Shown here in pieces: positions 23,987 through 31,829 of a stretch of DNA of 37,247 bases. The number at the start of each line of letters is the position of its first letter. Position 1 is the first letter of the stretch. The DNA is from CAJXMH01 sp964001305 (GTDB lineage Bacteria; Bacteroidota; Bacteroidia; Flavobacteriales_E; Vicingaceae): positions 1 through 37,247 of the forward strand of contig CAXFAI010000043.1 in the NCBI GenBank assembly GCA_964001305.1. The letters run 5' to 3'. A program made the translations under genes and the position numbers. The notes below the pieces were generated by a model that worked only from the letters and a program-made list of their open reading frames with translations, did no database searches and was not told where the DNA came from.

Positions 23987-24975
23987 TTTGCTTTTCCTTT
24001 AAGTAAATAACCTTCTTCAGTTTTTAGGAAACGAAAGCCATAATTCATGCTGATTTGATCCAATATTTCCTCTAGTTTTTTGCCGCTAAATCGAGCAGAT
24101 ATAAAGCAATTTTCAAAATTTGCTTCATCGAATACAATTGTTGTTTGATATTTATTTGACAAATCTTTCAATACTCCATTCAACGAAATTTGTTTGTAAA
24201 GCAGGGTTGTATCTTGCCAAAAGAGTGCATTTACTCCTAAGCTCTTTAAAACAAAGGAAGAAGTAGCCACCGCATAGCTTATCTTTTGACCTTTGGTGAG
24301 GATGTGTTCTTCTCCACTTTTTTTGCTTTTTACGGCCACTTTCCCGCTTTTAACCCCTACAGTTAAGGTATCTGAACCTTCCGCAGCATCTACAAAAAAG
24401 CTTGTTCCTAAAACACTAACATCAAGTGCTTGTGCATCAATAATAAATGGTTTTTCGGGCGCTCTTTCAACTTCAAAAAAGGCTTCTCCATTTAACTTTA
24501 CGCTTCTTACTTTCTCATCAAATTGCTCAGGATATTCAAGTATAGAACCTTTGTTGAGGTGAATGATGGAATTGTCTGCCAATTTAATTTCTTCTACTTG
24601 TAAATGCGCTTGAAGCTGCATTCGTTCCTCATCTTGCTGTAAAATTTGATAGAGGGCGTAGCTAAATGCAAATAGAGCTAAAATAGCAGCAGCCTTGCTC
24701 ATCCAAGATTGAATAGGGATAATCTTTCCCTTTTGTTCTGGAGCTTTTGAATTACCTTCTTCAGTGAAATTTAATTTGGCTGAAACTTTTTGCCAAGCCG
24801 CCTCTGCATTGGGTTGAGCTGCACTTTCCCAAATCTGTTGATTGGCTTCAAAAACAGCGCGGTTTTTAGGGTTTTCTGCTAACCACTGACCCAACTCTTT
24901 TTGTTCATCAATGCTTAGAGAACCCTCCAATTGCTTGGCCATTAAAGCTTCAATATGTTCTGGTATTTCTTGCAT
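23974..24975 (-). CDS. FecR-family anti-sigma factor
   Basis: 333 residues. A cytosolic N-terminus (EHIEALMAKQLEGSLSIDEQKELGQWLAENPKNRAVFE) binds the sigma factor, one membrane segment follows near residues 92-108 (AAAILALFAFSYALYQI), and then the periplasmic FecR domain (LADNSIIHLNKGSILEYPEQF...RSVKLNGEAFFEVER, AQALDVSVLGTSFFVDA). The last domain, DUF4974 (ISLNGVLKDLSNKYQTTIVFDE...ISARFSGKKLEEILDQISMNYGFRF), is itself STN-like. It begins ten bases after the candidate -10, so it is likely the first gene of a sigma-dependent transcript that continues into the STN gene (13-base overlap). Confidence 0.93.
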   Translation of the reverse strand: MQEIPEHIEALMAKQLEGSLSIDEQKELGQWLAENPKNRAVFEANQQIWESAAQPNAEAAWQKVSAKLNFTEEGNSKAPEQKGKIIPIQSWMSKAAAILALFAFSYALYQILQQDEERMQLQAHLQVEEIKLADNSIIHLNKGSILEYPEQFDEKVRSVKLNGEAFFEVERAPEKPFIIDAQALDVSVLGTSFFVDAAEGSDTLTVGVKSGKVAVKSKKSGEEHILTKGQKISYAVATSSFVLKSLGVNALFWQDTTLLYKQISLNGVLKDLSNKYQTTIVFDEANFENCFISARFSGKKLEEILDQISMNYGFRFLKTEEGYLLKGKAKCSP

Positions 24976-24982
24976 TTGCTAT

Positions 24983-25014
24983 TTGTATGACAACTGATTA
25001 TTCATCTACCCCTA
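24983..25014 (-). promoter_or_regulatory. Candidate ECF sigma promoter for fecR
   Basis: Minus strand reads TAGGGGTA, 13 bases, TTGTCATACAA, matching the receptor element block for block at identical spacing. It fills the short gap between the sigma-factor stop and fecR, with the -35 block five bases past the sigma stop. GTCATA ends ten bases before ATG, so the message would have almost no leader. Confidence 0.7.
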
Positions 25015-25018
25015 TTCC

Positions 25019-25588
25019 TTATAAAAATTTATTGAATTCATTCCATAAAAAAAGCACAAACAGATTTAAGTGTTTTAAATGTTGTCTTAAATACTTAAGT
25101 GCTAGACCCATTTGGTTTTCTACTGTTTTAATGGAAATGTTCAACTTTTCAGCAATTTCTGAATACTTTAAACCCTCTTCGCGACTTAATTTAAAAATGG
25201 CTTTTCGTTTTTCAGGAAGCGCTTCTAATTTCTCATAAATTTCTCGATGTAATTCATTGGCTTCTATGCTACTTTCAGTGCTTTCTGTTTCTGCTTGATG
25301 AATTTGAAATTGTTGATGTTCGGCCTTTACTTTTTCGTGTTTCAACGCATTTAAACAAGCGTTTTTTACGGCTTGAAACAAATAGGCTTTTAAAGAACTT
25401 TCAATGTTAATTGAAGCCTTTTTCTCCCACAGTTTTACAAAGGTTTCTTGCACCAAATCTTCTGCATGCGACATATCTTTTAAATAGGTGCAGGCAAAAC
25501 GGCATAGACTTCCATAGTACTGATGAAACAATTTTTCAAAGACCTTTTTGTCGCCTTGCTTAATTTGGTGAAAGGAAAGGTCTTCCAT
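25019..25588 (-). CDS. ECF RNA polymerase sigma factor (FecI-like)
   Basis: 189 residues. Region 2 is KVFEKLFHQYYGSLCRFACTYLKDMSHAEDLVQETFVKLWEKK (about residues 14-56), and region 4 is EKLEALPEKRKAIFKLSREEGLKYSEIAEKLNISIKTVENQMGLALKYLRQ (about 117-167). Both are typical of the Bacteroidota FecI-like sigma-70 group. It starts five bases after the inositol-monophosphatase stop, so it is expressed with lgt and suhB rather than from the ECF promoter, which lies downstream of it. It is expected to be held by the adjacent FecR and to direct RNA polymerase to the two GGGGTA...GTCATA elements. Confidence 0.95.
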   Translation of the reverse strand: MEDLSFHQIKQGDKKVFEKLFHQYYGSLCRFACTYLKDMSHAEDLVQETFVKLWEKKASINIESSLKAYLFQAVKNACLNALKHEKVKAEHQQFQIHQAETESTESSIEANELHREIYEKLEALPEKRKAIFKLSREEGLKYSEIAEKLNISIKTVENQMGLALKYLRQHLKHLNLFVLFLWNEFNKFL

Positions 25589-25593
25589 GGAAA

Positions 25594-26385
25594 TTAACGC
25601 GCTATTTTTTTCATTTTAGCGAGAAGGTCTTCTTTTAAAGCGGGACTTGTTGCTAAGATTTCTTTGCCGTGTAACCAATTGTTATTACCCGAAAAATCAA
25701 ATACTTCGCCACCTGCTTCTTGCACAATTAATGCTCCAGCAGCCACATCCCAAGGGTGGAGACTGTACTCAAAAAAAGCATCAAATCGTCCACAGGCCAT
25801 GTATACCAAATCAACAGCTGCAGAACCCATTCTTCTTACTCCACGACTGTTTTGTGCCAAGTCTTTTAAAATTTCAAAGTAAGCATCAATGCGATCGTAA
25901 TCGTAGTATGGAAAACCAGTAGCTAAAAGCGAATCTGCCAATTTTTGATTGCTGCTGATTTTTATCTTCTCTTGATTTAAAAATGCGCCACCATCTTTCC
26001 AAGCATAAAAACATTCGTCTTGGTTGATTTCATAGACAACACCTAAAACCACCTCGCCATTTTTTTCCAAACCAACACTCACAGAATATACCGGTAAACC
26101 ATGTAAAAAATTGGTTGTTCCATCTAGTGGATCAATAATCCAATTGTAGGTTTCCCCTTTTTTATCGGAAGTGCCTTCTTCCGCAATAAATCCCGCTTCT
26201 TCAAGCAAGTTGATCAAGCCTTTAACTAAGGCTATTTCAGCATTCTTGTCGACATAACTTACCAAGGAATTCAAGGATTTGGTTTCAATGTCTTGTTGCT
26301 TGACTTTACTTTCTTCAATTTTAATATTCATGCCCACTTGGCGGCATAATTCAACAACATCAAGGCAAAGCGACTTTAAATCCAT
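25594..26385 (-). CDS. suhB: Inositol-1-monophosphatase family protein
   Basis: 263 residues, full length. Metal-dependent phosphatase of the FIG superfamily: EEGT (EEGTSDKKGETYNWIIDPLDGTTNFLHGLPVYSVSVG, about residues 73-110) carries the DPLDGTTN motif, and HPWDVAAGALIVQEAGGEVFD (about 212-232) is the second signature. The family hydrolyses inositol monophosphates and related sugar phosphates; in E. coli the homologue also affects rRNA transcription. The gene is eleven bases behind lgt and five ahead of the sigma gene. Confidence 0.92.
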   Translation of the reverse strand: MDLKSLCLDVVELCRQVGMNIKIEESKVKQQDIETKSLNSLVSYVDKNAEIALVKGLINLLEEAGFIAEEGTSDKKGETYNWIIDPLDGTTNFLHGLPVYSVSVGLEKNGEVVLGVVYEINQDECFYAWKDGGAFLNQEKIKISSNQKLADSLLATGFPYYDYDRIDAYFEILKDLAQNSRGVRRMGSAAVDLVYMACGRFDAFFEYSLHPWDVAAGALIVQEAGGEVFDFSGNNNWLHGKEILATSPALKEDLLAKMKKIAR

Positions 26386-26396
26386 TAGCGTATTTT

Positions 26397-27578
26397 TTAG
26401 GCTTTTTGAGGAATGAATTTATTCTTGTTTTTACTGAAATAAGCAATGCCGAGCAGTCCAAAAACGACCATCAGTACGGCGATTAATTCAGCCTGCGTAG
26501 CTTCTATTCCTAAAAAGTGATAATCAGGATTGATTCTAATTTTTTCGATGATAAATCGTTCTACTCCGTTTAGAGCTAAATACAAGCTGAATATAAAACC
26601 AGGGATTTGAATTTTTTTTCGCAAAGACCAAAGAATTCCAAAGATGATAAAAGCCATGATGGTTTCGTAAAAAGGAGTAGGCCATGCATTTCCTTCGTAA
26701 ATCAAGCTCATGCCGTTTTCAATATGCTCAACCGGACGACCAGCCGCTCCTAAATCTTTGTTTAACACATTTCCTTCGTAATCAAAAGCCCACATCCAAT
26801 CGGGTGCCCAGCTAAGCCAATCTGGTTTTGGGTTTGGATTGGGCATGCCCCAGTCGCCATCTCCGGAAAGCTGACATCCAACTCGCCCAACGCCATAAGC
26901 GGCCATCAAACCTGGTGCACAAGCATCGGCAACGTGTATCCATGTCAAGCCATTTTTTACCGCATAATACAAAACGGCACCACCGCCTACAATTAAGCCG
27001 CCATAAATGCTTAAGCCACTAAAGGAAACCAAGGCACCAATGGGATCTGCGGCAAACTCTTGAATGTTCTCTAAGTTGTGAAAAACTTTGGCTCCTAAAA
27101 TTCCCGCAACGGCAGCAATCATGGTCATGTTGCCAACCATCTCATGCGGATGAAGCGTTTGCTCTACCAGTTTGGGTTCAGGAAGTCTTTCTTTTTCTTT
27201 CTCCCGGTACTTCTGATAACCAAATAGTGCAGCTCCAATTAAACCCACTAAGAAATTTCCTCTAGCCGAAAAAATAAATTCTTGCGGATTGGCCACTAAA
27301 TCATCGTAATTGCCAAAAGCTTCACCGAGTTTGAAAAAGATAAGAAAGCCAATGAACGCATTTCCGAGAAGTTCTAATGTACTTGCTTTCTCACCAATTT
27401 TGACTTTTACCTTTCTTGCTGAAAGCCAACCGATTTCTTCTTTTCGTTTAAGCTCTTTGGTAAAAAAGTAAGCGGCAGTTAAAAAGGCCAAAGCCACTAA
27501 AAAACCAAAGGTGGGAAAGGGTAGGGGAATGTTGATACCTAAAAGGTCATGCAACATATCTGAAACGGTTGGATACAT
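26397..27578 (-). CDS. lgt: Prolipoprotein diacylglyceryl transferase, long form
   Basis: 393 residues against about 270-290 for typical Lgt. Transfers diacylglyceryl from phosphatidylglycerol to the lipobox Cys in the inner membrane. The signature is AAYGVGRVGCQLSGDGDWGMPNP (about residues 225-247), and the conserved C-terminal RFIIEKIRIN sits near residue 340. The extra length is mainly an N-terminal-half insertion of about 100 residues (KVKIGEKASTLELLGNAF...EKERLPEPKLVEQ) that includes additional membrane helices, plus a loop around residues 260-290. Several lipoproteins in this window are its expected substrates. Last 15 residues are basic (SKNKNKFIPQKA). Confidence 0.93.
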   Translation of the reverse strand: MYPTVSDMLHDLLGINIPLPFPTFGFLVALAFLTAAYFFTKELKRKEEIGWLSARKVKVKIGEKASTLELLGNAFIGFLIFFKLGEAFGNYDDLVANPQEFIFSARGNFLVGLIGAALFGYQKYREKEKERLPEPKLVEQTLHPHEMVGNMTMIAAVAGILGAKVFHNLENIQEFAADPIGALVSFSGLSIYGGLIVGGGAVLYYAVKNGLTWIHVADACAPGLMAAYGVGRVGCQLSGDGDWGMPNPNPKPDWLSWAPDWMWAFDYEGNVLNKDLGAAGRPVEHIENGMSLIYEGNAWPTPFYETIMAFIIFGILWSLRKKIQIPGFIFSLYLALNGVERFIIEKIRINPDYHFLGIEATQAELIAVLMVVFGLLGIAYFSKNKNKFIPQKA

Positions 27579-27598
27579 AGTTAAAAATTACAATTTCA

Positions 27599-27606
27599 CA
27601 AAGGTA
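27599..27606 (-). promoter_or_regulatory. -7 element for the lgt-suhB-sigma operon
   Basis: Minus strand reads TACCTTTG (TAnnTTTG). Transcript start near 27593, 15 bases before ATG 27578. This would be the primary-sigma promoter supplying the ECF sigma factor. Confidence 0.5.
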
Positions 27607-27651
27607 ATAAAGATGATAAGGGCTAAAAGGAATATTTTGATGAATTGAATT

Positions 27652-28365
27652 TTACTGTTTAGGAATATAAAGAGTCATTTTTTCCATGTTAATTTCATCT
27701 AAATGGCCCATTTTGTTTTTTGCTTCATTAATCAGGTGAATATGCACAAGACGGTCATGATGGGTAAATACACCTTTGTGTTCTTTGGAAAAGAAGCCAA
27801 CAAGGGTTACCGCTTCATTTTGCAGTAAAAAATCTTTTTGCCCTTGGTGAGCCTCTTGCGGATTACTCACTTTAGTTCCGGGGGCTAAATTTTGAATGTG
27901 ATAAATGGCCGATTCGGCAAAACCTTCCAAATAAAAAGGAAAAGGTGTTTCAATATTAAATTTAGAGGAGTCAATAAATCGCTCAAGATCTGCTATAGTT
28001 TTGATGTAAGATTCAAGCTGAATGTTTTGCCATTCGTTTTCATAATCATAAACAAAAAAGGGTGCAGAAGCTTTTTGATTCAATTCAACAATTTGTGTGC
28101 TATCATCTGCCATTTTAGAAACATAGATGTCTCCTTTAAAGATGCTTATTTCTCCACGCAATCCTGCTAAGGGCCCTATGCCAAAAAGGCCCTCTGATTT
28201 TTTCAAGGTATCTAAATCAATACGACTACCGAGTTCACCTTTCCACATGACATTTTTCATGGCACTAACCACGTAAACCGGTGGTTTTGGTAGTTTTTGT
28301 TTAGGACTAGAGCAGCTAAATAAACCCAAGAAAAGGATATTTAATGTAAATAGGATTAATCTCAT
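27652..28365 (-). CDS. Acetolactate decarboxylase-like lipoprotein
   Basis: 237 residues. Lipobox LFSC places Cys at residue 18, so the protein is exported and lipidated. LFGIGPLAGLRGEISIFKGDIYVS (residues about 60-83) resembles the FGLGTFNGLDGE segment of alpha-acetolactate decarboxylases. H208, H210 and H221 (VHIHLI...KMGHLDE) reproduce the HxH-x10-H zinc-ligand spacing of that family. Cytosolic relatives turn acetolactate into acetoin; the exported form here may act on a different beta-keto acid. The ATG overlaps the upstream stop (ATGA), linking it to the YdeI-like protein. Confidence 0.7.
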   Translation of the reverse strand: MRLILFTLNILFLGLFSCSSPKQKLPKPPVYVVSAMKNVMWKGELGSRIDLDTLKKSEGLFGIGPLAGLRGEISIFKGDIYVSKMADDSTQIVELNQKASAPFFVYDYENEWQNIQLESYIKTIADLERFIDSSKFNIETPFPFYLEGFAESAIYHIQNLAPGTKVSNPQEAHQGQKDFLLQNEAVTLVGFFSKEHKGVFTHHDRLVHIHLINEAKNKMGHLDEINMEKMTLYIPKQ

Positions 28366-29009
28366 TTTTTCTGATTCATTTTGTATTCATCGTGTATACC
28401 TAATCCCTTTAAAATCAAAGGGCGATACTTTTCAATGCGTTTTATTCTGGTAGCTGATTGTTTGGCTTGCGAAAAATGAATGAGATAACCTCTTTGTCTT
28501 CCTGGAGTTAATGCTTCAAAGGCAACTCTAAAATCAGAATCCCGATCAAAAAGAGCTTTGAGCTCTTCCGGTTGTTCTTCTGTTTTCTTTTTAAAAACTA
28601 CTTTCTTTCCTTGCTTTTCAAGTTCAATAGCTTCAAAAATGAGGGCTTTAATTTGATCTTTTTGAGCAAGCAACTCAGTCAAGTTTGTATAATTCAATTG
28701 TCGTGTTGCCTGTGAGTTTTCACCAGGAGAAACTAACAATTGATGTTCATTATTAAGCAAACTGCCCTTGAAAAATGAAATGGTAGCATGAGCCTTAAAA
28801 GCAGATACAATCAATACATTTTTTCCTTTGAAGGTATAGCAAGGCTGGGCCCATTTTAGCTCTTCTTTTAAGCCGCAACTCAATACAATTTCGCGCAAGT
28901 TTACCAAGAGCTCTTGCCATTGATGAACTTTACAGTCGGGTGTTTGATATAAATTACACCGACCACAGCCTTCTTCCAGAAATAAATCAACTTTTGGATT
29001 TCGCTCCAT
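28362..29009 (-). CDS. YdeI / DUF1801-OmdA family protein
   Basis: 215 residues. The N-terminal part is DUF1801-like (WQELLVNLREIVLSCGLKEELKWAQPCYTFKGKNVLIVSAFKAHATISFFKG, about residues 31-82). The C-terminal part (FEALTPGRQRGYLIHFSQAKQSATRIKRIEKYRPLIL, about 165-201) is the OmdA/YdeI helical module. The family is cytosolic and of unknown activity, sometimes linked to stress. Two Cys pairs near the N-terminus (CGRCNLYQTPDC) could bind metal. It begins 23 bases after the PLP enzyme stop. Confidence 0.82.
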   Translation of the reverse strand: MERNPKVDLFLEEGCGRCNLYQTPDCKVHQWQELLVNLREIVLSCGLKEELKWAQPCYTFKGKNVLIVSAFKAHATISFFKGSLLNNEHQLLVSPGENSQATRQLNYTNLTELLAQKDQIKALIFEAIELEKQGKKVVFKKKTEEQPEELKALFDRDSDFRVAFEALTPGRQRGYLIHFSQAKQSATRIKRIEKYRPLILKGLGIHDEYKMNQKK

Positions 29010-29032
29010 GTTTAAAATTTAGTCGCCTAAAG

Positions 29033-30886
29033 CTATAAATCAGCATCCATTTGGGCAACAAAATCTGCAAATACAGCTTTATGTTTGTCTAAATCCAACT
29101 GCGGTGAAACCGAAACACGCGCAATATAATCTTTGTCTGATTCTTTGGTGGTTCCTTGGGTAGAAGTTGCCGGGATCGTCCAATAGCAGCCTTTTAACTG
29201 ACCATAGCTCACACAGTATTTACTTTCTGTTGGAATTTCACCAATCATTTTATTAATGAGCTTTAAGTTTAATGCTCGTTTATAGTTTTCACGTTCTTCA
29301 TGGGTATTTCCTTTGGTTGGTAAATCCAGTGAAAAAACGGAAGGCGTAAAACCTGCTTGAGCTAATTCTTCAGAAACAAAATTGATTTTGGCTGTTGGTA
29401 ATTCTTCATGTATAAAATTGACAAAGGACCTAGTATTTTCATAGGCTAGCTGAATCCGCTCTAACATAGATGGAATTTGTTCAGCAAGGATGGCCATTTG
29501 TAGGTCTGTTGCTTTGTTATCGCAAAGAGCCATGTGCAAACCTATCTTTTCCATAAGGTGAGCTGCTTTTTGATTTGCTGCGCAGTAGCCAGCCGTACAT
29601 TTTCCGCCACTTGGAAATTTAGAACCACTTACGTACGAAATGGTTTGTACTTCGGCCAATATTCCCGTTTCGCTTAAGAATTGAACATTGGGGCAAAAAG
29701 TTTGGTCGAGGATAAAAACTGGAGGAATTGCATTTTCTCCAGAAGGGGTAATTCTAACTTTAGCAAGAGCCGTCTTTAGATTTTCTAAATTGGGTACTTC
29801 AACTCTAGGATTAGTAGGTATTTCAGCAATAATCAAAGGTACGGCATCTGCTTCAGCCACTTGATGTAGTACTTTTTCAATGCTTTGAACCATGTCGTTA
29901 TCGCCATCAACCGGCAAATCTAAAATAGAAACACGGTCAACAACAGCTGCTACCCTGCGCGCTTGATCGTTAGTTCCGCCGTAACAATTTGGTGGTACAA
30001 TGATTTTAATGTCCTTCTGCGGGTAATTTTCTTTGGCATAGTCAATTAAGCCCATCATTATGGCGTATTGCACAGAAAGTCCGCTTGAGCCGATGTGTGC
30101 GTCTGTAGATGAAGCAGTAATCTCTTTTATATTTTGCATTACCACTGCAAGGTTTTTTGCAGCATCGGTTTTTGTAGCAGTAATTGGCAAACCTGCAATT
30201 TCTTGTAAAAGCGTCATACAATCAGCTGGTGTCATGGCAATGGTTTCCCTTCTTCGCAAATGCTGAATAGCAGAAACATATTCTTGGTTTGAATCTCCAT
30301 GAATACTTAATATGCTTCCTAGCTTATCGAAATCTTGAATGTAAAAGTCAACCGATGCGCTTTGTGACAGATTGGTTAATGTCGTTTCTGAACTGTAGAA
30401 AATAACACTGCCATCAAATTCAGGAATGTCATTTAAAGTATTCACTTGTACGCACTCAAAAGAGTAGTTGTAAATTGATTTTACTTTGTTAAGGTCAAAA
30501 TGGCGTGGAAGTTCATTTGTGTATGCAATTAAAGTATTTCGTTTATCCATATCATTTTTTCGGAGTACAGCTAGAATAGGAGCCGTTCTAGAAGAAAAAC
30601 TGATGACTTGCTGATGGTGTAAATCATTGAATTGAGCAATTGCCCATTCCAACACAGAAGATAGGGGATGGCCCAATCGAATATAATCATAAGCAGTAGG
30701 AAGTTGTTCCAATTGTGCTGCATCTGTAATTTGCTGATTAACCAACTTCTCTAATTCTTCAATAAACTCTGTTTTGGCTTGCTCTTCATGGTAAATATCC
30801 AATCGGTGAGTGGTTAAATTCAGCCAATTCGATGGACAGTTTTTAATCAGTTCTTTTAAGTAATTCAATATGTTTTCACGACTCAT
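29033..30886 (-). CDS. Large PLP-dependent enzyme related to the Cys/Met metabolism family
   Basis: 617 residues, against about 390 for cystathionine synthases/lyases. The PLP part covers roughly residues 250-600: SSGLSVQYAIMMGLIDY, CYGGTNDQARRV, LIIAEIPTNPRVEVPNLENL and FILDQTFCPNVQF (Asp for the PLP nitrogen). VSGSKFPSGGKC carries the probable Schiff-base Lys423. The first 240 residues (HRLDIYHEEQAKTEFIEELE...) are a distinct alpha/beta extension with no recognised family. The substrate is unknown; gamma- or beta-elimination/replacement on a sulfur or hydroxy amino acid is the family expectation. First gene of the operon with the YdeI and lipoprotein genes. Confidence 0.82.
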   Translation of the reverse strand: MSRENILNYLKELIKNCPSNWLNLTTHRLDIYHEEQAKTEFIEELEKLVNQQITDAAQLEQLPTAYDYIRLGHPLSSVLEWAIAQFNDLHHQQVISFSSRTAPILAVLRKNDMDKRNTLIAYTNELPRHFDLNKVKSIYNYSFECVQVNTLNDIPEFDGSVIFYSSETTLTNLSQSASVDFYIQDFDKLGSILSIHGDSNQEYVSAIQHLRRRETIAMTPADCMTLLQEIAGLPITATKTDAAKNLAVVMQNIKEITASSTDAHIGSSGLSVQYAIMMGLIDYAKENYPQKDIKIIVPPNCYGGTNDQARRVAAVVDRVSILDLPVDGDNDMVQSIEKVLHQVAEADAVPLIIAEIPTNPRVEVPNLENLKTALAKVRITPSGENAIPPVFILDQTFCPNVQFLSETGILAEVQTISYVSGSKFPSGGKCTAGYCAANQKAAHLMEKIGLHMALCDNKATDLQMAILAEQIPSMLERIQLAYENTRSFVNFIHEELPTAKINFVSEELAQAGFTPSVFSLDLPTKGNTHEERENYKRALNLKLINKMIGEIPTESKYCVSYGQLKGCYWTIPATSTQGTTKESDKDYIARVSVSPQLDLDKHKAVFADFVAQMDADL

Positions 30887-30908
30887 TGCTGTTCTTTTTT
30901 AGAAAGTG

Positions 30909-30916
30909 CAAAGGTA
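30909..30916 (-). promoter_or_regulatory. -7 element for the PLP-enzyme operon
   Basis: Minus strand reads TACCTTTG (TAnnTTTG). Transcript start near 30903, 17 bases before ATG 30886. Confidence 0.5.
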
Positions 30917-30974
30917 TTGTAAATCTGAGGAGTGAATGGTGTTTTGAGGAGCTTGTATTCAAGGAATTTTATCC

Positions 30975-31721
30975 CTACATATGAATCACTTTCTCAATTA
31001 ATAAAACGAGAAAAAGCATTAGGGTAATGAAAACAAAATAAAGGAGGTAATAGAAGATACCTAAACCTATTGTACTTGCTTTATTCTTGGCCTTAAACAT
31101 AGAGATAAAGACATAAAACGCATAGCAAACTGCAAATAATGAAGATATAGCACTTAACAAATATTCAACATTGAAGATGCTACCTAAAGCGACAAAAAGG
31201 GCATAAATAATGGCTTGTTGACCTGTAATATAGGCATTGATAACAATGTGTTCCATAAAGTTGAACCCACTCTTGCGAAAGGCTATAAGAGTAGCAACTG
31301 CTTGCAGCGGGATTAACATTAAGCTTGTATAGGCAAAATGCTCGGCAAACCATGAAAGAAACTCATTGCTTACTTCGTCGTTTGACTCACCTGCATTTTT
31401 AAATCCAAGGATAAAATCATTGATATAAGTATGGCCACCAGAGTAATAGCTTACCAGATAATACAGAGTAGAAAGCATAAAAACATAAGAAATCGGCTTG
31501 AATAATGCTTTACGCTTTCCTTCTAAATAGGAAGTGATGTAGTACCCAGGTTTTTTAAAAAGCATCAAAAAGGTGAAAACTATCCCATGATTCAATTGAA
31601 AAACTTCATGAATTAAATCTTGAGTTAAATTTTTGGTTTTTAAGCGCTCCACCTTTACACTTTGCCCGCAGTAGGAACAAAAGTTATTTTCAACTGGATT
31701 TGAACAGTTTTTACAGTGCAT
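30975..31721 (-). CDS. DUF3667 zinc-ribbon membrane protein
   Basis: 248 residues. The N-terminal zinc ribbon is CKNCSNPVENNFCSYCGQ (four Cys in two CxxC pairs, residues 3-20). KTKNLTQDLIHEVFQLNHGIVFTFLMLFKKPGYYITSYLEGKRKALFKPISYVFM follows, the DUF3667 core. At least four hydrophobic helices come next, ending LGIFYYLLYFVFITLMLFLVLLIEKV. The family is widespread in Bacteroidota with no known function; the position of the ribbon suggests a cytosolic metal- or nucleic-acid-contacting head on a membrane anchor. Confidence 0.88.
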   Translation of the reverse strand: MHCKNCSNPVENNFCSYCGQSVKVERLKTKNLTQDLIHEVFQLNHGIVFTFLMLFKKPGYYITSYLEGKRKALFKPISYVFMLSTLYYLVSYYSGGHTYINDFILGFKNAGESNDEVSNEFLSWFAEHFAYTSLMLIPLQAVATLIAFRKSGFNFMEHIVINAYITGQQAIIYALFVALGSIFNVEYLLSAISSLFAVCYAFYVFISMFKAKNKASTIGLGIFYYLLYFVFITLMLFLVLLIEKVIHM

Positions 31722-31765
31722 GGGATAAAGATAGAAAGGATGATTTTATAGTCCTTCCGTTTTTT

Positions 31766-31773
31766 CAAAAATA
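31766..31773 (-). promoter_or_regulatory. -7-like element for the DUF3667 gene
   Basis: Minus strand reads TATTTTTG (TAnnTTTG), about 45 bases before ATG 31721. It overlaps the T-tract of the preceding terminator, so it may be coincidental. Confidence 0.35.
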
Positions 31774-31776
31774 AAT

Positions 31777-31805
31777 CCCCTAAGTATCTTTAAGATACGA
31801 AGGGG
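31777..31805 (-). terminator. Terminator after the RskA-like lipoprotein gene
   Basis: CCCCT/AGGGG and GTATC/GATAC pair around a short loop with a small internal bulge. On the minus strand ATTTATTTTTG follows. It lies 25 bases after the lipoprotein stop. Confidence 0.65.
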
Positions 31806-31829
31806 AAAACAAACTACAGACAACCAATA

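Noticed and set aside
30211..30222. GCGTCATACAA inside the PLP-enzyme gene as a third ECF promoter
   Set aside because: No GGGGTA lies at the right distance upstream and it is within a coding region.
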